Of a DNA stretch of 64,000 nt, positions 22,286-30,014 are shown piece by piece. The stretch comes from Calditrichia bacterium (GTDB lineage Bacteria; Calditrichota; Calditrichia; RBG-13-44-9; J075). The DNA lies in assembly GCA_028284905.1 (NCBI GenBank), contig JANQQU010000025.1:62001-126000 (forward strand). Direction: 5' to 3'. The position numbers and the translations under genes are program-made. A model generated the notes under the pieces. It made no database searches. It was not told where the DNA came from and worked only from the letters and a program-made list of their open reading frames with translations. The first letter of the stretch is position 1. Each line of letters begins with the position of its first letter.

Positions 22286-23044
22286 ATGCAAAAATATTAT
22301 AACTTAGTGCTAATAATACTTTCAATTTTAACTCTGGACCTGTATGGACAGCTGGTGGACGACATCAGTGTTCATTATTCCTATATCCATATTACGGAAG
22401 CCAAATTCACTGACGTAAATGCCGAACCACGGATCAATCGGCAATATGCCGGGGTCGATTTAGGCATTGGCCGCGGCACCATTGGTGTGTTGTATCAAAA
22501 AACGACATCGCCGGGAGATTCTCCTGTGGGTACACCGGAAGAGGGAATTATGATTACTGCCGGTTATGACTTTGTGCTCTCAAGAGCAATGCGCCTGGAG
22601 GGATACGGTCGTATCGGCGTCAGTCCGGATATTAATCCGGCGCAACCTTTATATGCAACAGATACCGATGTTCGCCTGAACCTGGTATGGTATAACCGTG
22701 ATGGCGTTGGCCGGCTGGGCGGCGGTGCCTTCTTTCCATCGACATATGTCGGGGTCATTGTCAATCGATATGGTCGAATACAGGAAATTGCGGGTCTGGG
22801 AACCTGGTGGCAGGGGATCGGACTTTACATCACCGGATTCCACTCCTTTAACGGCGTTGATGATCCATTAAATACCGTGGAAGATGCCGACATCCGTTTT
22901 GCGAATATTAAAAACAGTGGCGTCTCTTTTAGTGTCAGCTACGATTTCAAAAATTTGAAGATGTGGGTGAAAAAGAATGAACCGTTGGAAAATGGCGGGA
23001 ATGATCTAACTTTTTCCGCGCAGTATCAGTTTTATTTTGATTAA
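22286..23044 (+). CDS. Small predicted outer-membrane or periplasmic protein
   Basis: A 252-residue protein with a perfect ribosome site (AAGGAGG, 22276-22282) and a signal peptide (residues 1-20, ending DLYGQ). The mature part has alternating hydrophobic/polar strands with many Tyr and Gly (VHYSYIHITEAKF, GVDLGIGRGTIGVLYQ) and ends in QYQFYFD, which suggests a small beta-barrel. No family is recognised. It converges with the LytTR regulator gene, 22 bases away. Function is unknown. Confidence 0.7.
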   Translation: MQKYYNLVLIILSILTLDLYGQLVDDISVHYSYIHITEAKFTDVNAEPRINRQYAGVDLGIGRGTIGVLYQKTTSPGDSPVGTPEEGIMITAGYDFVLSRAMRLEGYGRIGVSPDINPAQPLYATDTDVRLNLVWYNRDGVGRLGGGAFFPSTYVGVIVNRYGRIQEIAGLGTWWQGIGLYITGFHSFNGVDDPLNTVEDADIRFANIKNSGVSFSVSYDFKNLKMWVKKNEPLENGGNDLTFSAQYQFYFD

Positions 23045-23066
23045 GTTTAGAGTTCAGAGTTTATAG

Positions 23067-23891
23067 TTATTTGTTTTTGTCAGATAAAAGGGCATCAAGA
23101 GGCTTGCGATAGTTTCTGCTGCCCTTTATTTGTTTTCCGTTGGTGAGGGTCAGGTAAAAATCGCCATTAAAAAAAGGCTCCCAGGAGCGAATCGCACGAA
23201 TATTTACGATGGTCGAACGATGCACGCGCAGAAATACATTCTCCGGTAAGCGGGTCGCCATATTTTTGAGCCGCTCCCGCACCATATAATGTGCATTCGC
23301 TGTTATAATCTTGACAAAGTAATCCTGTGCTTCGATCGATAAAATTTCATCAAATGGCAGAAAATATACTTTGCCGGAGGATTTTATTACCAACCGATCG
23401 GCCAAGGGGGAATTCTCCGTCGCAGCGCCCTGAATCAGGGATGCTTGTGGGTTGGCAGCCTGCGATTTAACATAATTTTTTAGCAGCTGGGAAAGGTTGT
23501 CCTGAACATCCTGTAAAGCGGCTGAGTCAATATGATCCTTCGCGCGTTCTAGTGCTTGATAAAAGCGATCGTCGGTAAATGGTTTTAGCAGATAATCTAT
23601 GGCATGAATTTCAAACGCTTTCAGGGCGTATTGATCGTAGGCGGTTGTGAAAATAACTGCCGGCATTATATCCGCAGGCAGGCTGTTCAATACTTCAAAG
23701 CCATTGATTTCCGGCATCTGAATATCCAGGAAGAGAATCTCCGGGCGAAATTGCGCAATTGCTTCAATGGCAACCATGCCATTTTCGCAGATCGTTACCA
23801 GATCGATTTCCTTATCCTTCTCCAGCAAAACCCTTATGCCATCCCGGGCTTTTTTTTCATCATCTACTGCTATGGTTTTAAACCGTCTCAT
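23067..23891 (-). CDS. LytTR-family response regulator
   Basis: A 274-residue regulator. The N-terminal receiver domain has acidic residues DDE (10-12), the phospho-acceptor Asp56 in ILFLDIQMPE, conserved Thr/Lys positions (FTTAYDQYALKAFEIHAIDYLLKP). A linker of about 60 residues leads to a LytTR DNA-binding domain (about 170-270: KVYFLPFDEILSIEAQDYFVKI, RVHRSTIVN and ending with KGSRNYRKPL). Its start overlaps the 3' end of the kinase gene by 14 bases, which indicates translational coupling. LytTR regulators of this type often control surface or envelope genes; targets are unknown here. Confidence 0.94.
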   Translation of the reverse strand: MRRFKTIAVDDEKKARDGIRVLLEKDKEIDLVTICENGMVAIEAIAQFRPEILFLDIQMPEINGFEVLNSLPADIMPAVIFTTAYDQYALKAFEIHAIDYLLKPFTDDRFYQALERAKDHIDSAALQDVQDNLSQLLKNYVKSQAANPQASLIQGAATENSPLADRLVIKSSGKVYFLPFDEILSIEAQDYFVKIITANAHYMVRERLKNMATRLPENVFLRVHRSTIVNIRAIRSWEPFFNGDFYLTLTNGKQIKGSRNYRKPLDALLSDKNK

Positions 23892-24960
23892 TCACGATCT
23901 CTTCTTTTTCCTGATGGGGAATTTTAATGGTTACCTGAACGCCGCCAACTGCATTCTCGACACGAAGCTCGTGATTGCCGGGATAAAGCTGCTGCAGACG
24001 GCTGCGGGTGTTGCTAAGGCCAATGCCACCGTTGTTTGCAACAGGCGGGTTATTTTCCAGCGGCGGACCGGAATTATACACCATCATCATTAAACTACCG
24101 TCGGATACATCTACGGAAATATCAATCTTACCATCGCCCATTTGCCGGCTAATGCCATGTTTAAAAGCGTTTTCGACAATGGGCTGCAGCAGCAAATTGG
24201 GGACAAGGGCATTCTCGCTATTTGGGTTTACTGAAAACTCGATGGTTAAACGGTCTTCGAAACGCGCTTGTTCGATTTTCAAATATTTCTTTAAAAGGTC
24301 GATCTCTTCGCTGAGCGAAATTAACTGAGTGTCTGCGCGGGTAAGGGAAGTACGCAGTAGATCGCTGAGTGCTGATATCATATTGACCGCCGGTCCGGAT
24401 TTACCGGTTCGGACCAACATGGATATGGTATTATGAGCGTTAAAGAGAAAGTGCGGCTGTAGTTGCATTTTCAGGGTTTGTAATTTTGCCTGGGTTAACT
24501 GCGATTCCAGCTGCAGTGCAACCAGGGTTTTCTGTTGGTATTTTTGATAGTAATCAAATGCAAACAGTATAATCAAAACCACCCAATAGGCCAGCATGCT
24601 ATTTACCCATGAGGGAATAAAGCGCATAGTAAAATTCTCAATGAAAACTGTCCAAAAGGAAGCAGTTGCCGCCGTGGCATCGTATAGGGAAAGATTGAAT
24701 AACAGGGAAACGATAAGCACATGAATTGCGCCGTAAATAGTGCTGAGCAGCAAATGAGTGACAAACTTTACCGGCCAGCTCTGGCGGTTAAAATAGAGAA
24801 AGGTTTGATAAATTAGGTAGCTAAGAATTATCCAGGCAAGGGCATATATCGATACAAATGTCAGGGAGAAACCCCAGTCGAAAGGGCGTCCATAATTAAC
24901 TGCATTTACATAATTCTTGAGCAGATCGACGATCGCCAGCAGCAGCCAAAAGCCAATCAT
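23878..24960 (-). CDS. LytS-type sensor histidine kinase
   Basis: A 360-residue membrane kinase of the His_kinase/GHKL group. Four hydrophobic segments fill about residues 1-140, a short coiled region follows, then the phospho-acceptor block with His170 in LQPHFLFNAHNTISML. The ATP-binding domain has the N box (LLQPIVENAFKHGI) and a G box (NGGIGLSNTRSRLQQLY). There is no extracytoplasmic sensor domain of size, so the signal is probably sensed in the membrane. It is transcribed with, and overlaps, the LytTR regulator. Confidence 0.94.
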   Translation of the reverse strand: MIGFWLLLAIVDLLKNYVNAVNYGRPFDWGFSLTFVSIYALAWIILSYLIYQTFLYFNRQSWPVKFVTHLLLSTIYGAIHVLIVSLLFNLSLYDATAATASFWTVFIENFTMRFIPSWVNSMLAYWVVLIILFAFDYYQKYQQKTLVALQLESQLTQAKLQTLKMQLQPHFLFNAHNTISMLVRTGKSGPAVNMISALSDLLRTSLTRADTQLISLSEEIDLLKKYLKIEQARFEDRLTIEFSVNPNSENALVPNLLLQPIVENAFKHGISRQMGDGKIDISVDVSDGSLMMMVYNSGPPLENNPPVANNGGIGLSNTRSRLQQLYPGNHELRVENAVGGVQVTIKIPHQEKEEIVNETV

Positions 24961-25120
24961 AAATACGAGTGCAAACGGAAATTTTTGGATTAGCTTCTTA
25001 ATAATATTGCCCTTTCTTTCATCGTCATAATTTACTAATTATTTTCGATTTAGTCATTTATAAAAAGTTTCATAAACAGTACATATTTCTTGGTTGACCT
25101 TTCGAAGCACTGTTGATGAA

Positions 25121-25131
25121 AATCTTCTGGC
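25121..25131 (+). repeat. Left subterminal inverted repeat of IS
   Basis: AATCTTCTGGC, matched exactly in inverted orientation at 26537-26547. It lies about 327 bases past the transposase stop codon (3' side). Confidence 0.65.
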
Positions 25132-25457
25132 CTTTTGGGTCCTCCGGATTTGGAGCTTGGGAAGAGGGAAGACCTTTGGTTTTGTTTGTTGACCGATTTT
25201 GATGTTGCCATTATCTGTTGGTATTTGCCTTATCACTTTATTAGGAACTCGCCATGATGGTCTTATGGTCTCATCCATTTATTTGGTATTTGCCCCGAGC
25301 CTTCCGGGGTGGCTTTAGCTGCTTCAAGCCGATACATGAAGTGAACTCAGGAGTTGACCCGGCCGGTGTACATTCACGGATAGGATCGTCAATGCGATCA
25401 TGGCTAAAAAGGTACTACCGGCCTTCCTCGCGGCATCCAACAAAGACCCCTTCTATT
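25132..25457 (-). ncRNA. Candidate bridge/seek guide RNA region in 3' end of IS
   Basis: About 325 non-coding bases lie between the transposase stop and the subterminal repeat. In IS1111-type elements this end carries the guide RNA that directs target choice. Two clear stem-loops are visible: CCCCG/CGGGG (25293-25297 with 25305-25309, 7-base loop) and GATCG/CGATC (25384-25388 with 25395-25399, 6-base loop). The RNA's exact ends and its target/donor loops cannot be set by eye. The call rests mostly on position. Confidence 0.4.
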
Positions 25458-26474
25458 CTATTTGAAGGGTTGTTGGCGGGTCAACATCCAAAAGACCGCT
25501 TTGGCTATTCGTCTGGCCAAATTAGTTTTGGCTCTTATTTTTCCATGTTTTCTGACATCTCGGTTATATTTAGCTTTGTATTTAGGATGCCTTCTGGCCG
25601 TATGAGCGGCGATGACAAAGGCATATTTCAGAAAGTAGTTACAATGTTTGTTGAGCTTGATAATTCCTTTTCGGCCGGCGCTTTCATCTTCGACCGGCGC
25701 CAGGCCGCTATAGGAAATCAGATATTTCGGTGACTCAAAATAGGAGATAGAAAATATTTCGCTCATGATGATTCTGGCGGTTACAATACCGATACCCGGT
25801 GTGGTGAGCAGCAGTTTGATAGATGGATCCTTTTCGGGTAAGCATTTGTTCAGTCTGCGTTCTGTTGATTCAAGCTGCTTGTTAATCAGCCGAATTTGAT
25901 CTAAGAATTGCCCGATCATATGAGGGATATACCCCTGGAGATGATCAAGTGATGACAATTCGGGGTCATCCAGCAATGCCCGAGTCGTAGAGCGAATGCC
26001 ATGCATGGCCAAAATAGCCTGGATACGATTCGATAAGCTGCGGCTTAGCCCAACCAACATGAAACGATGGCGGCAAAGGCTGCGAAGCTCTAGCTCAGCT
26101 GCACTCGCTAAGTGAATCACCGGGCTTACGCCTAAACGATCAATCTCGCTTAGCATCTCGGCATCGATCCGATCATTCTTGGCGCGGCCATAGCCCTTTT
26201 GAACGGACAACTCTTGTGCTAAATTACGACTGCGGCGAGGATCAACCACTTGCAGTTTTGATACCTTTGCTTGAGATAAGAGCAACTGGCTGATCCACCA
26301 ATGGTTGCGACCTGCTTCCAGCGATACCGACAGCGGGCCTTCAAGCTCATCAAGAACAGACAAAAGCGCCGCTTCTGATGTCGCTATCCTGCTCTTGAGA
26401 CCTAATGTGCCATCTGACGTCATGTGTTGAACCTGAATATGTTTCTTGTGAATATCTAAACCAACATAGTTCAT
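25458..26474 (-). CDS. IS110-family transposase
   Basis: DEDD-type transposase/recombinase of 338 residues. The start at 26474 gives MNYVGLDIHKKHIQVQ with AGGAG upstream; an in-frame codon 60 bases earlier lacks support. The N-terminal RuvC-like domain has the first Asp in GLDIHKK, a Glu in SLEAGRN and acidic residues in KNDRIDAEML. The C-terminal part (transposase IS116/IS110/IS902) has TTPGIGIVTA and the conserved Ser-Gly in SYSGLAPVEDESAGRKG. The gene appears intact, so the element may be active. It interrupts the space between the LytS kinase and a TPR protein gene. Confidence 0.95.
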   Translation of the reverse strand: MNYVGLDIHKKHIQVQHMTSDGTLGLKSRIATSEAALLSVLDELEGPLSVSLEAGRNHWWISQLLLSQAKVSKLQVVDPRRSRNLAQELSVQKGYGRAKNDRIDAEMLSEIDRLGVSPVIHLASAAELELRSLCRHRFMLVGLSRSLSNRIQAILAMHGIRSTTRALLDDPELSSLDHLQGYIPHMIGQFLDQIRLINKQLESTERRLNKCLPEKDPSIKLLLTTPGIGIVTARIIMSEIFSISYFESPKYLISYSGLAPVEDESAGRKGIIKLNKHCNYFLKYAFVIAAHTARRHPKYKAKYNRDVRKHGKIRAKTNLARRIAKAVFWMLTRQQPFK

Positions 26475-26536
26475 AACGAATCTCCTGGTTGCTTGTGGTG
26501 AAGGTTTTTGCTCACAGCTGCAATCTCGCTGCAAGC

Positions 26537-26547
26537 GCCAGAAGATT
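26537..26547 (-). repeat. Right subterminal inverted repeat of IS
   Basis: Reverse complement of the copy at 25121-25131, 63 bases upstream of the transposase start. Confidence 0.65.
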
Positions 26548-26565
26548 CAATACTTTTTACTACTT

Positions 26566-26593
26566 CACGGATGGCACGGATAGACACGGATTA
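26566..26593 (+). repeat. CACGGAT repeat, left copy
   Basis: Three spaced CACGGAT units directly outside the IS. A reverse-oriented relative lies at 27061-27089, so the pair brackets about 470 bases of non-coding DNA. The tail TATGAAATTAA also recurs near 27026. Confidence 0.55.
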
Positions 26594-26708
26594 ATATGAA
26601 ATTAAGGTTATTAAATTCATAAGTATTTAATTAGACTGCAAACTAAGTTTTTAAGGTCTTGAAGATTTAATAGTAAAAGGCAATATGAGCATGTTAAATC
26701 TCTGTTTG

Positions 26709-26791
26709 GACCTCACCCCCCGGCCCCTCTCCTAAGAGGCGAGGGGAGAAAGCCCCCATCTCCTTTCAGGAGAGGGGCTAGGGGTGAGGTC
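26709..26791. repeat. 83-bp near-perfect inverted repeat (CCTCACCCC type)
   Basis: The left arm 26709-26733 and right arm 26768-26791 (24-25 bases) are complementary apart from one extra base and one mismatch. The arms run from GACCTCACCCC to GGGGTGAGGTC. The centre is purine-rich. It lies in gene-free DNA between the IS and the TPR protein gene, and looks like a dispersed MITE- or REP-like unit. No coding potential was seen from 26594 to 27118. Confidence 0.65.
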
Positions 26792-26984
26792 AGAAACAAC
26801 CAGCTACCCGGTAGAATCCATATATTGCTGAAGAAAAAATAAAATCTGCCAACCGCTACTGTAACTGCCTCGAATAGAAAATTTAACAATATTTAGTTTA
26901 CGATCTATTTAAGTAAGCGGACAAAAATCTTAATGATAAAGAAGTGAACTAAAAAGGTTAATTGCACAGCCCACTCGGCCATTG

Positions 26985-27014
26985 TTGCCCATTTGCAAAT
27001 CTACAAATGGGCAA
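26985..27014. repeat. Perfect 11-bp stem hairpin
   Basis: TTGCCCATTTG (26985-26995) pairs with CAAATGGGCAA (27004-27014) around an 8-base loop. No T-run follows on either strand. It is probably another small palindromic repeat of this gene-free stretch. Confidence 0.5.
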
Positions 27015-27060
27015 ATGACACGGATATATGAAATTAATGGTTCACAAATCCGTCACTACT

Positions 27061-27089
27061 TAATCCGTGAAAATCCGTGCCATCAGTGG
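27061..27089 (-). repeat. CACGGAT repeat, right inverted copy
   Basis: Reverse-strand relative of the 26566-26593 repeat (ATCCGTG units, GTGCCATCAG end). It lies just beyond the 3' end of the minus-strand TPR protein gene. Confidence 0.55.
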
Positions 27090-27118
27090 CTTTATAAAAT
27101 TATGGAACCGGTTATTTC

Positions 27119-27808
27119 TCAGGAGCCCGCTTCGCCGGCCAACAGTTTATCCGCATAAGGTAACCAGAACGGCAGCCATTCGGAATTCCAGTGCGTTGTT
27201 TCACTGCGATCTATCGTTGTTTCTGCAAATTTCGCTTTTGCCGTTTGCAGTAGTATTTTCCCGGCATATACTTTTCCAAGATCCTTTTCGCGTTGGCCTT
27301 CGTTGATCAAATCCGTTCCACTCATGACATATAGCAATGGATTATCGGGGTCTGCCTTCGCTGCCTTTACAAACTCCTCCTTGGCCATTTCCGTATATTT
27401 GTCTTTAATCGATTCGTCAAACCATCCCCGGAATTTATATACCAATATCTGTAATGTATGAATCGCCGACCGGTTTTCATCACTTTTGTCCTCTAATAAT
27501 TCGTAAGCTTTGTCCAGATGTTTCTGTGCTTTATCAATATATGCCATGGGATCTTCACTTTGATTGGTTCTTTTCACCAGTCTCCCTACCTGGGTAAGCA
27601 TATATGCCGTCCAGTAATGACCCAGCCATTGATCTTCGTATTTTTGACTGACATCTTCAAATGCTTTTAAGGCAATCTGTTCTGAGGCATAAGATGATGC
27701 TGTATCGTGAATCGTTAACGCACGCTTCATTGCTGATTTAAAATTACTGTTTTCTGCACATAAGCTGCCGGTAAAACAAATGATCAATAAAATTAACAGA
27801 TGCTTCAT
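27119..27808 (-). CDS. Secreted TPR-like helical protein
   Basis: A 229-residue protein with AAAGGAG 6 bases before ATG and a signal peptide (MKHLLILLIICFTGSLCAE, possible lipobox-like Cys17). The mature part is all-helical with TPR-like spacing (YIDKAQKHLDKAYELLEDKSD; MAKEEFVKAAKADPDNPLLYV). The family is not named; similar small periplasmic TPR proteins are common in Bacteroidota. It is divergent from the S41 protease gene. A protein-interaction role is likely, and the partner is unknown. Confidence 0.78.
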   Translation of the reverse strand: MKHLLILLIICFTGSLCAENSNFKSAMKRALTIHDTASSYASEQIALKAFEDVSQKYEDQWLGHYWTAYMLTQVGRLVKRTNQSEDPMAYIDKAQKHLDKAYELLEDKSDENRSAIHTLQILVYKFRGWFDESIKDKYTEMAKEEFVKAAKADPDNPLLYVMSGTDLINEGQREKDLGKVYAGKILLQTAKAKFAETTIDRSETTHWNSEWLPFWLPYADKLLAGEAGS

Positions 27809-27962
27809 CTGTAATCTCCTTTACAGGTTTTATGAACGGTTGCAGACATCACCGGTCGCAGGAACGATGACCGCTGTTTCTGAGCAATGCTAATTTCTGA
27901 GAATCGATTTGCAAAGTGGATATCAGCAAAAGGCCGGATCTCGTTCGTAAAAGGAGGCAAGA

Positions 27963-28049
27963 ATGCAGGGAAATAATCGCTGCAGCGATTACCACATGGA
28001 TTGGGTACGGCAGTTTTCCGGAATTCATTGTAAACTGCTATGCAAATAA
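27963..28049 (+). CDS. Possible 28-residue leader peptide
   Basis: A short frame starts at ATG 27963 with a perfect ribosome site (AAGGAGG, 27951-27957, 5-base spacing) and ends with TAA at 28047-28049. The stop is one base before the GGAGGA that serves the S41 protease gene. The predicted peptide has four Cys or Cys-flanking positions (NNRCSDYHMDW, GIHCKLLCK) and no signal peptide. It may be a regulatory leader, or a chance frame; there is no homology evidence. Confidence 0.35.
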   Translation: MQGNNRCSDYHMDWVRQFSGIHCKLLCK

Positions 28050-28059
28050 AGGAGGATCT

Positions 28060-29904
28060 ATGCGGCTATTGATAATACTTACACTTTTCTTTGTAAATAC
28101 TATGATTTATGCCCAGCTGTTCCCGGGATTGCCATTGCCGAAAGCATCAGCAAAATCGGATTTTAAATGGGCCGAAAAATATGGGAAGCGCAGTACCGAA
28201 TTTACTGTCGAAGACTGGCGACAGATAATCGACGCGACCTGGGGGCCGGGTATTTCCACCAGCGAGAAATTGGCACTTTTTGATTTCTGGTTCAATGAAG
28301 TCGATCTGACTTATGCCGGATTCCATAATGATGATATTGATATCTTTGCCTTGCGGGACCGTTATCGCCCGGAAATTGAGGCTGGAGTCAGTCGGGGGCG
28401 CTTCAGTGGCATCATGAATCATTTTACCTTTCAGTTGAATGAATTGCATACCTATATCTTCGATGTGCCGGTGTGGATTACCGGAAAAAGCAGAGGTATT
28501 CCCTTGATGACGATTGGGCAGTGGAGTTTGAATCAGCACTTCGGTGCGCTGCTGACACCACTGCCGGATAGCTCCCTGTTGGTCTACAAAGCATTGCCAG
28601 GCCATCCGATTGGGCTGCAGCCGGGTGATGTTGTCCTCGGATATGATGGTGTGCCCTGGAAAGATATTTATCCCACCCTGCTGGAGGCAGAGCTGCCAAT
28701 ATTTTATAACTCAGTTAACGCCAGCACAAAAGCCGCGAATGACTATTACATCTTGCAGGCAGCGGGACTTAACTGGCATCTTTTTGACACCATAGACATT
28801 CTTAAATATGGCAGTAATGATACTCTGCATTACGACACCAATCTGCTCGCCGGGCAGAGCCGGACAATCTGGGGAAGCGAACAAATTGACGTTCCCGGCG
28901 TGGAGTGGCCGGATCGCAGTAATGGTGATCGGGTCAGCTGGGGCGTCGTTGAAGGTACGCAAATAGGCTACATCTATGTCACTTCCTGGTCGTTTGATGC
29001 TCAGTTCAATATTCGCGCCCAGTTCCGCCAGGCAGTGGATAGCCTGATGCATCATACCGATACCGATGGGATTATCTTTGATTTTCGATATAATACCGGT
29101 GGAGGCGCATTGGGGCGGGACGGTTTTCAGCTGTTGTTCAATACAATTGCCCCCACGGTTGGCTTTGATAAAAAATTTCGTTCGAGCAATCACTTCGTGA
29201 TGATTCCTGATCCATTGCGCCCGGCCGCGAATCTGGTAATTCAGGGAAATCCGTTGACATTTTATGATAAACCCATCGCCATTTTGATTGGTCCGGGGTC
29301 TATTAGCGCGGGAGAATTGGAAGCATTGCGCTTGTCATTTCATCCGCGGGCAAGGATTTTTGGGAGAGAAGCACCCGGCGGTAATACCGGCTCGGATTTT
29401 ATTGACGTCGGCAATAACGATTGGTTTGCATCATTGTCGAATAGTGCCATGTATCGAGTAAGCGATCATCAATACCTGGTGCATATCGGTCTCGCCCCGG
29501 ATGAACCGGTTTGGTTCGATCGGGATGATGCCGCCAATGGCATCGACACCATAGTTGAAAGTGCAAAAACATGGATTATGAGTCAAACAGTTGGTATTGG
29601 GGATGATGCATCCGCTGGACTGCCGATGCGTCATGCACTGGAACAAAATTATCCGAATCCATTTAATCCCAACACAAATATTCGAATTCGGATTGCGGAA
29701 GCGGGAATTGTCGAATTAAAAATTTATGATATTTCTGGCCAACTGGTAAAAACATTGGTGAATGACAGTCGTCCTGAAGGTAATTATGTCGTTCGGTGGG
29801 ATGGTACTGATAATCTGGGGCAGAGCGTTGGCAGTGGAATATATTTCTATGAACTTAACGCCGGATCTTTTCAACAGGTGAAGAAGATGATGTTAATAAA
29901 ATAA
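28060..29904 (+). CDS. Secreted S41-family peptidase with type IX tail
   Basis: A 614-residue protease. ATG 28060 is chosen because GGAGGA lies 3-9 bases upstream and a signal peptide follows (MRLLIILTLFFVNTMIYAQ); an earlier in-frame codon at 27916 has no support. A PDZ-like segment (about residues 190-225, GLQPGDVVLGYDGVPWKDIY) precedes the tail-specific/C-terminal processing peptidase core (IIFDFRYNTGGG; GPGSISAGE with likely nucleophile Ser416). The CTD begins near residue 525 (LEQNYPNPFNPNT) and ends KKMMLIK. Surface-attached S41 proteins of this type cleave exported proteins or peptides; the substrate is unknown. A good terminator follows. Confidence 0.88.
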   Translation: MRLLIILTLFFVNTMIYAQLFPGLPLPKASAKSDFKWAEKYGKRSTEFTVEDWRQIIDATWGPGISTSEKLALFDFWFNEVDLTYAGFHNDDIDIFALRDRYRPEIEAGVSRGRFSGIMNHFTFQLNELHTYIFDVPVWITGKSRGIPLMTIGQWSLNQHFGALLTPLPDSSLLVYKALPGHPIGLQPGDVVLGYDGVPWKDIYPTLLEAELPIFYNSVNASTKAANDYYILQAAGLNWHLFDTIDILKYGSNDTLHYDTNLLAGQSRTIWGSEQIDVPGVEWPDRSNGDRVSWGVVEGTQIGYIYVTSWSFDAQFNIRAQFRQAVDSLMHHTDTDGIIFDFRYNTGGGALGRDGFQLLFNTIAPTVGFDKKFRSSNHFVMIPDPLRPAANLVIQGNPLTFYDKPIAILIGPGSISAGELEALRLSFHPRARIFGREAPGGNTGSDFIDVGNNDWFASLSNSAMYRVSDHQYLVHIGLAPDEPVWFDRDDAANGIDTIVESAKTWIMSQTVGIGDDASAGLPMRHALEQNYPNPFNPNTNIRIRIAEAGIVELKIYDISGQLVKTLVNDSRPEGNYVVRWDGTDNLGQSVGSGIYFYELNAGSFQQVKKMMLIK

Positions 29905-29926
29905 AACGGACTACCCTTTTTATTAA

Positions 29927-29966
29927 ATCCCGGGAAAAGCAGTTGAATATATTCCCGGGATATTTT
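29927..29966 (+). terminator. Intrinsic terminator after S41 gene
   Basis: Ten pairs (ATCCCGGGAA at 29927-29936 with TTCCCGGGAT at 29952-29961) with a 15-base loop are followed by ATTTT. It lies 23 bases after the stop codon. Confidence 0.75.
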
Positions 29967-30014
29967 ACTTTCCGATGCCATCTAATTTGATTATACAAAT
30001 ATTCGGAGAGTAAA

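Larger units (their letters stand above)
25110..26560 (-). mobile_element. IS110-family insertion sequence, IS1111-like layout
   Basis: The element holds one transposase gene, a long non-coding end downstream of it and a short one upstream. An exact 11-base inverted repeat, AATCTTCTGGC at 25121-25131 and its complement at 26537-26547, sits just outside the coding part and is taken as the subterminal repeat pair typical of the IS1111 subgroup. Outer limits are approximate (within about 20 bases), because IS110-family elements make no clear target duplication. A dispersed CACGGAT repeat begins at 26566, just outside the proposed right limit, which supports the boundary. Confidence 0.75.

Noticed and set aside
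25254-25733. 159-codon plus-strand frame over the IS end
   Set aside because: It is antisense to the transposase C terminus and the proposed guide RNA region, with no protein motif.
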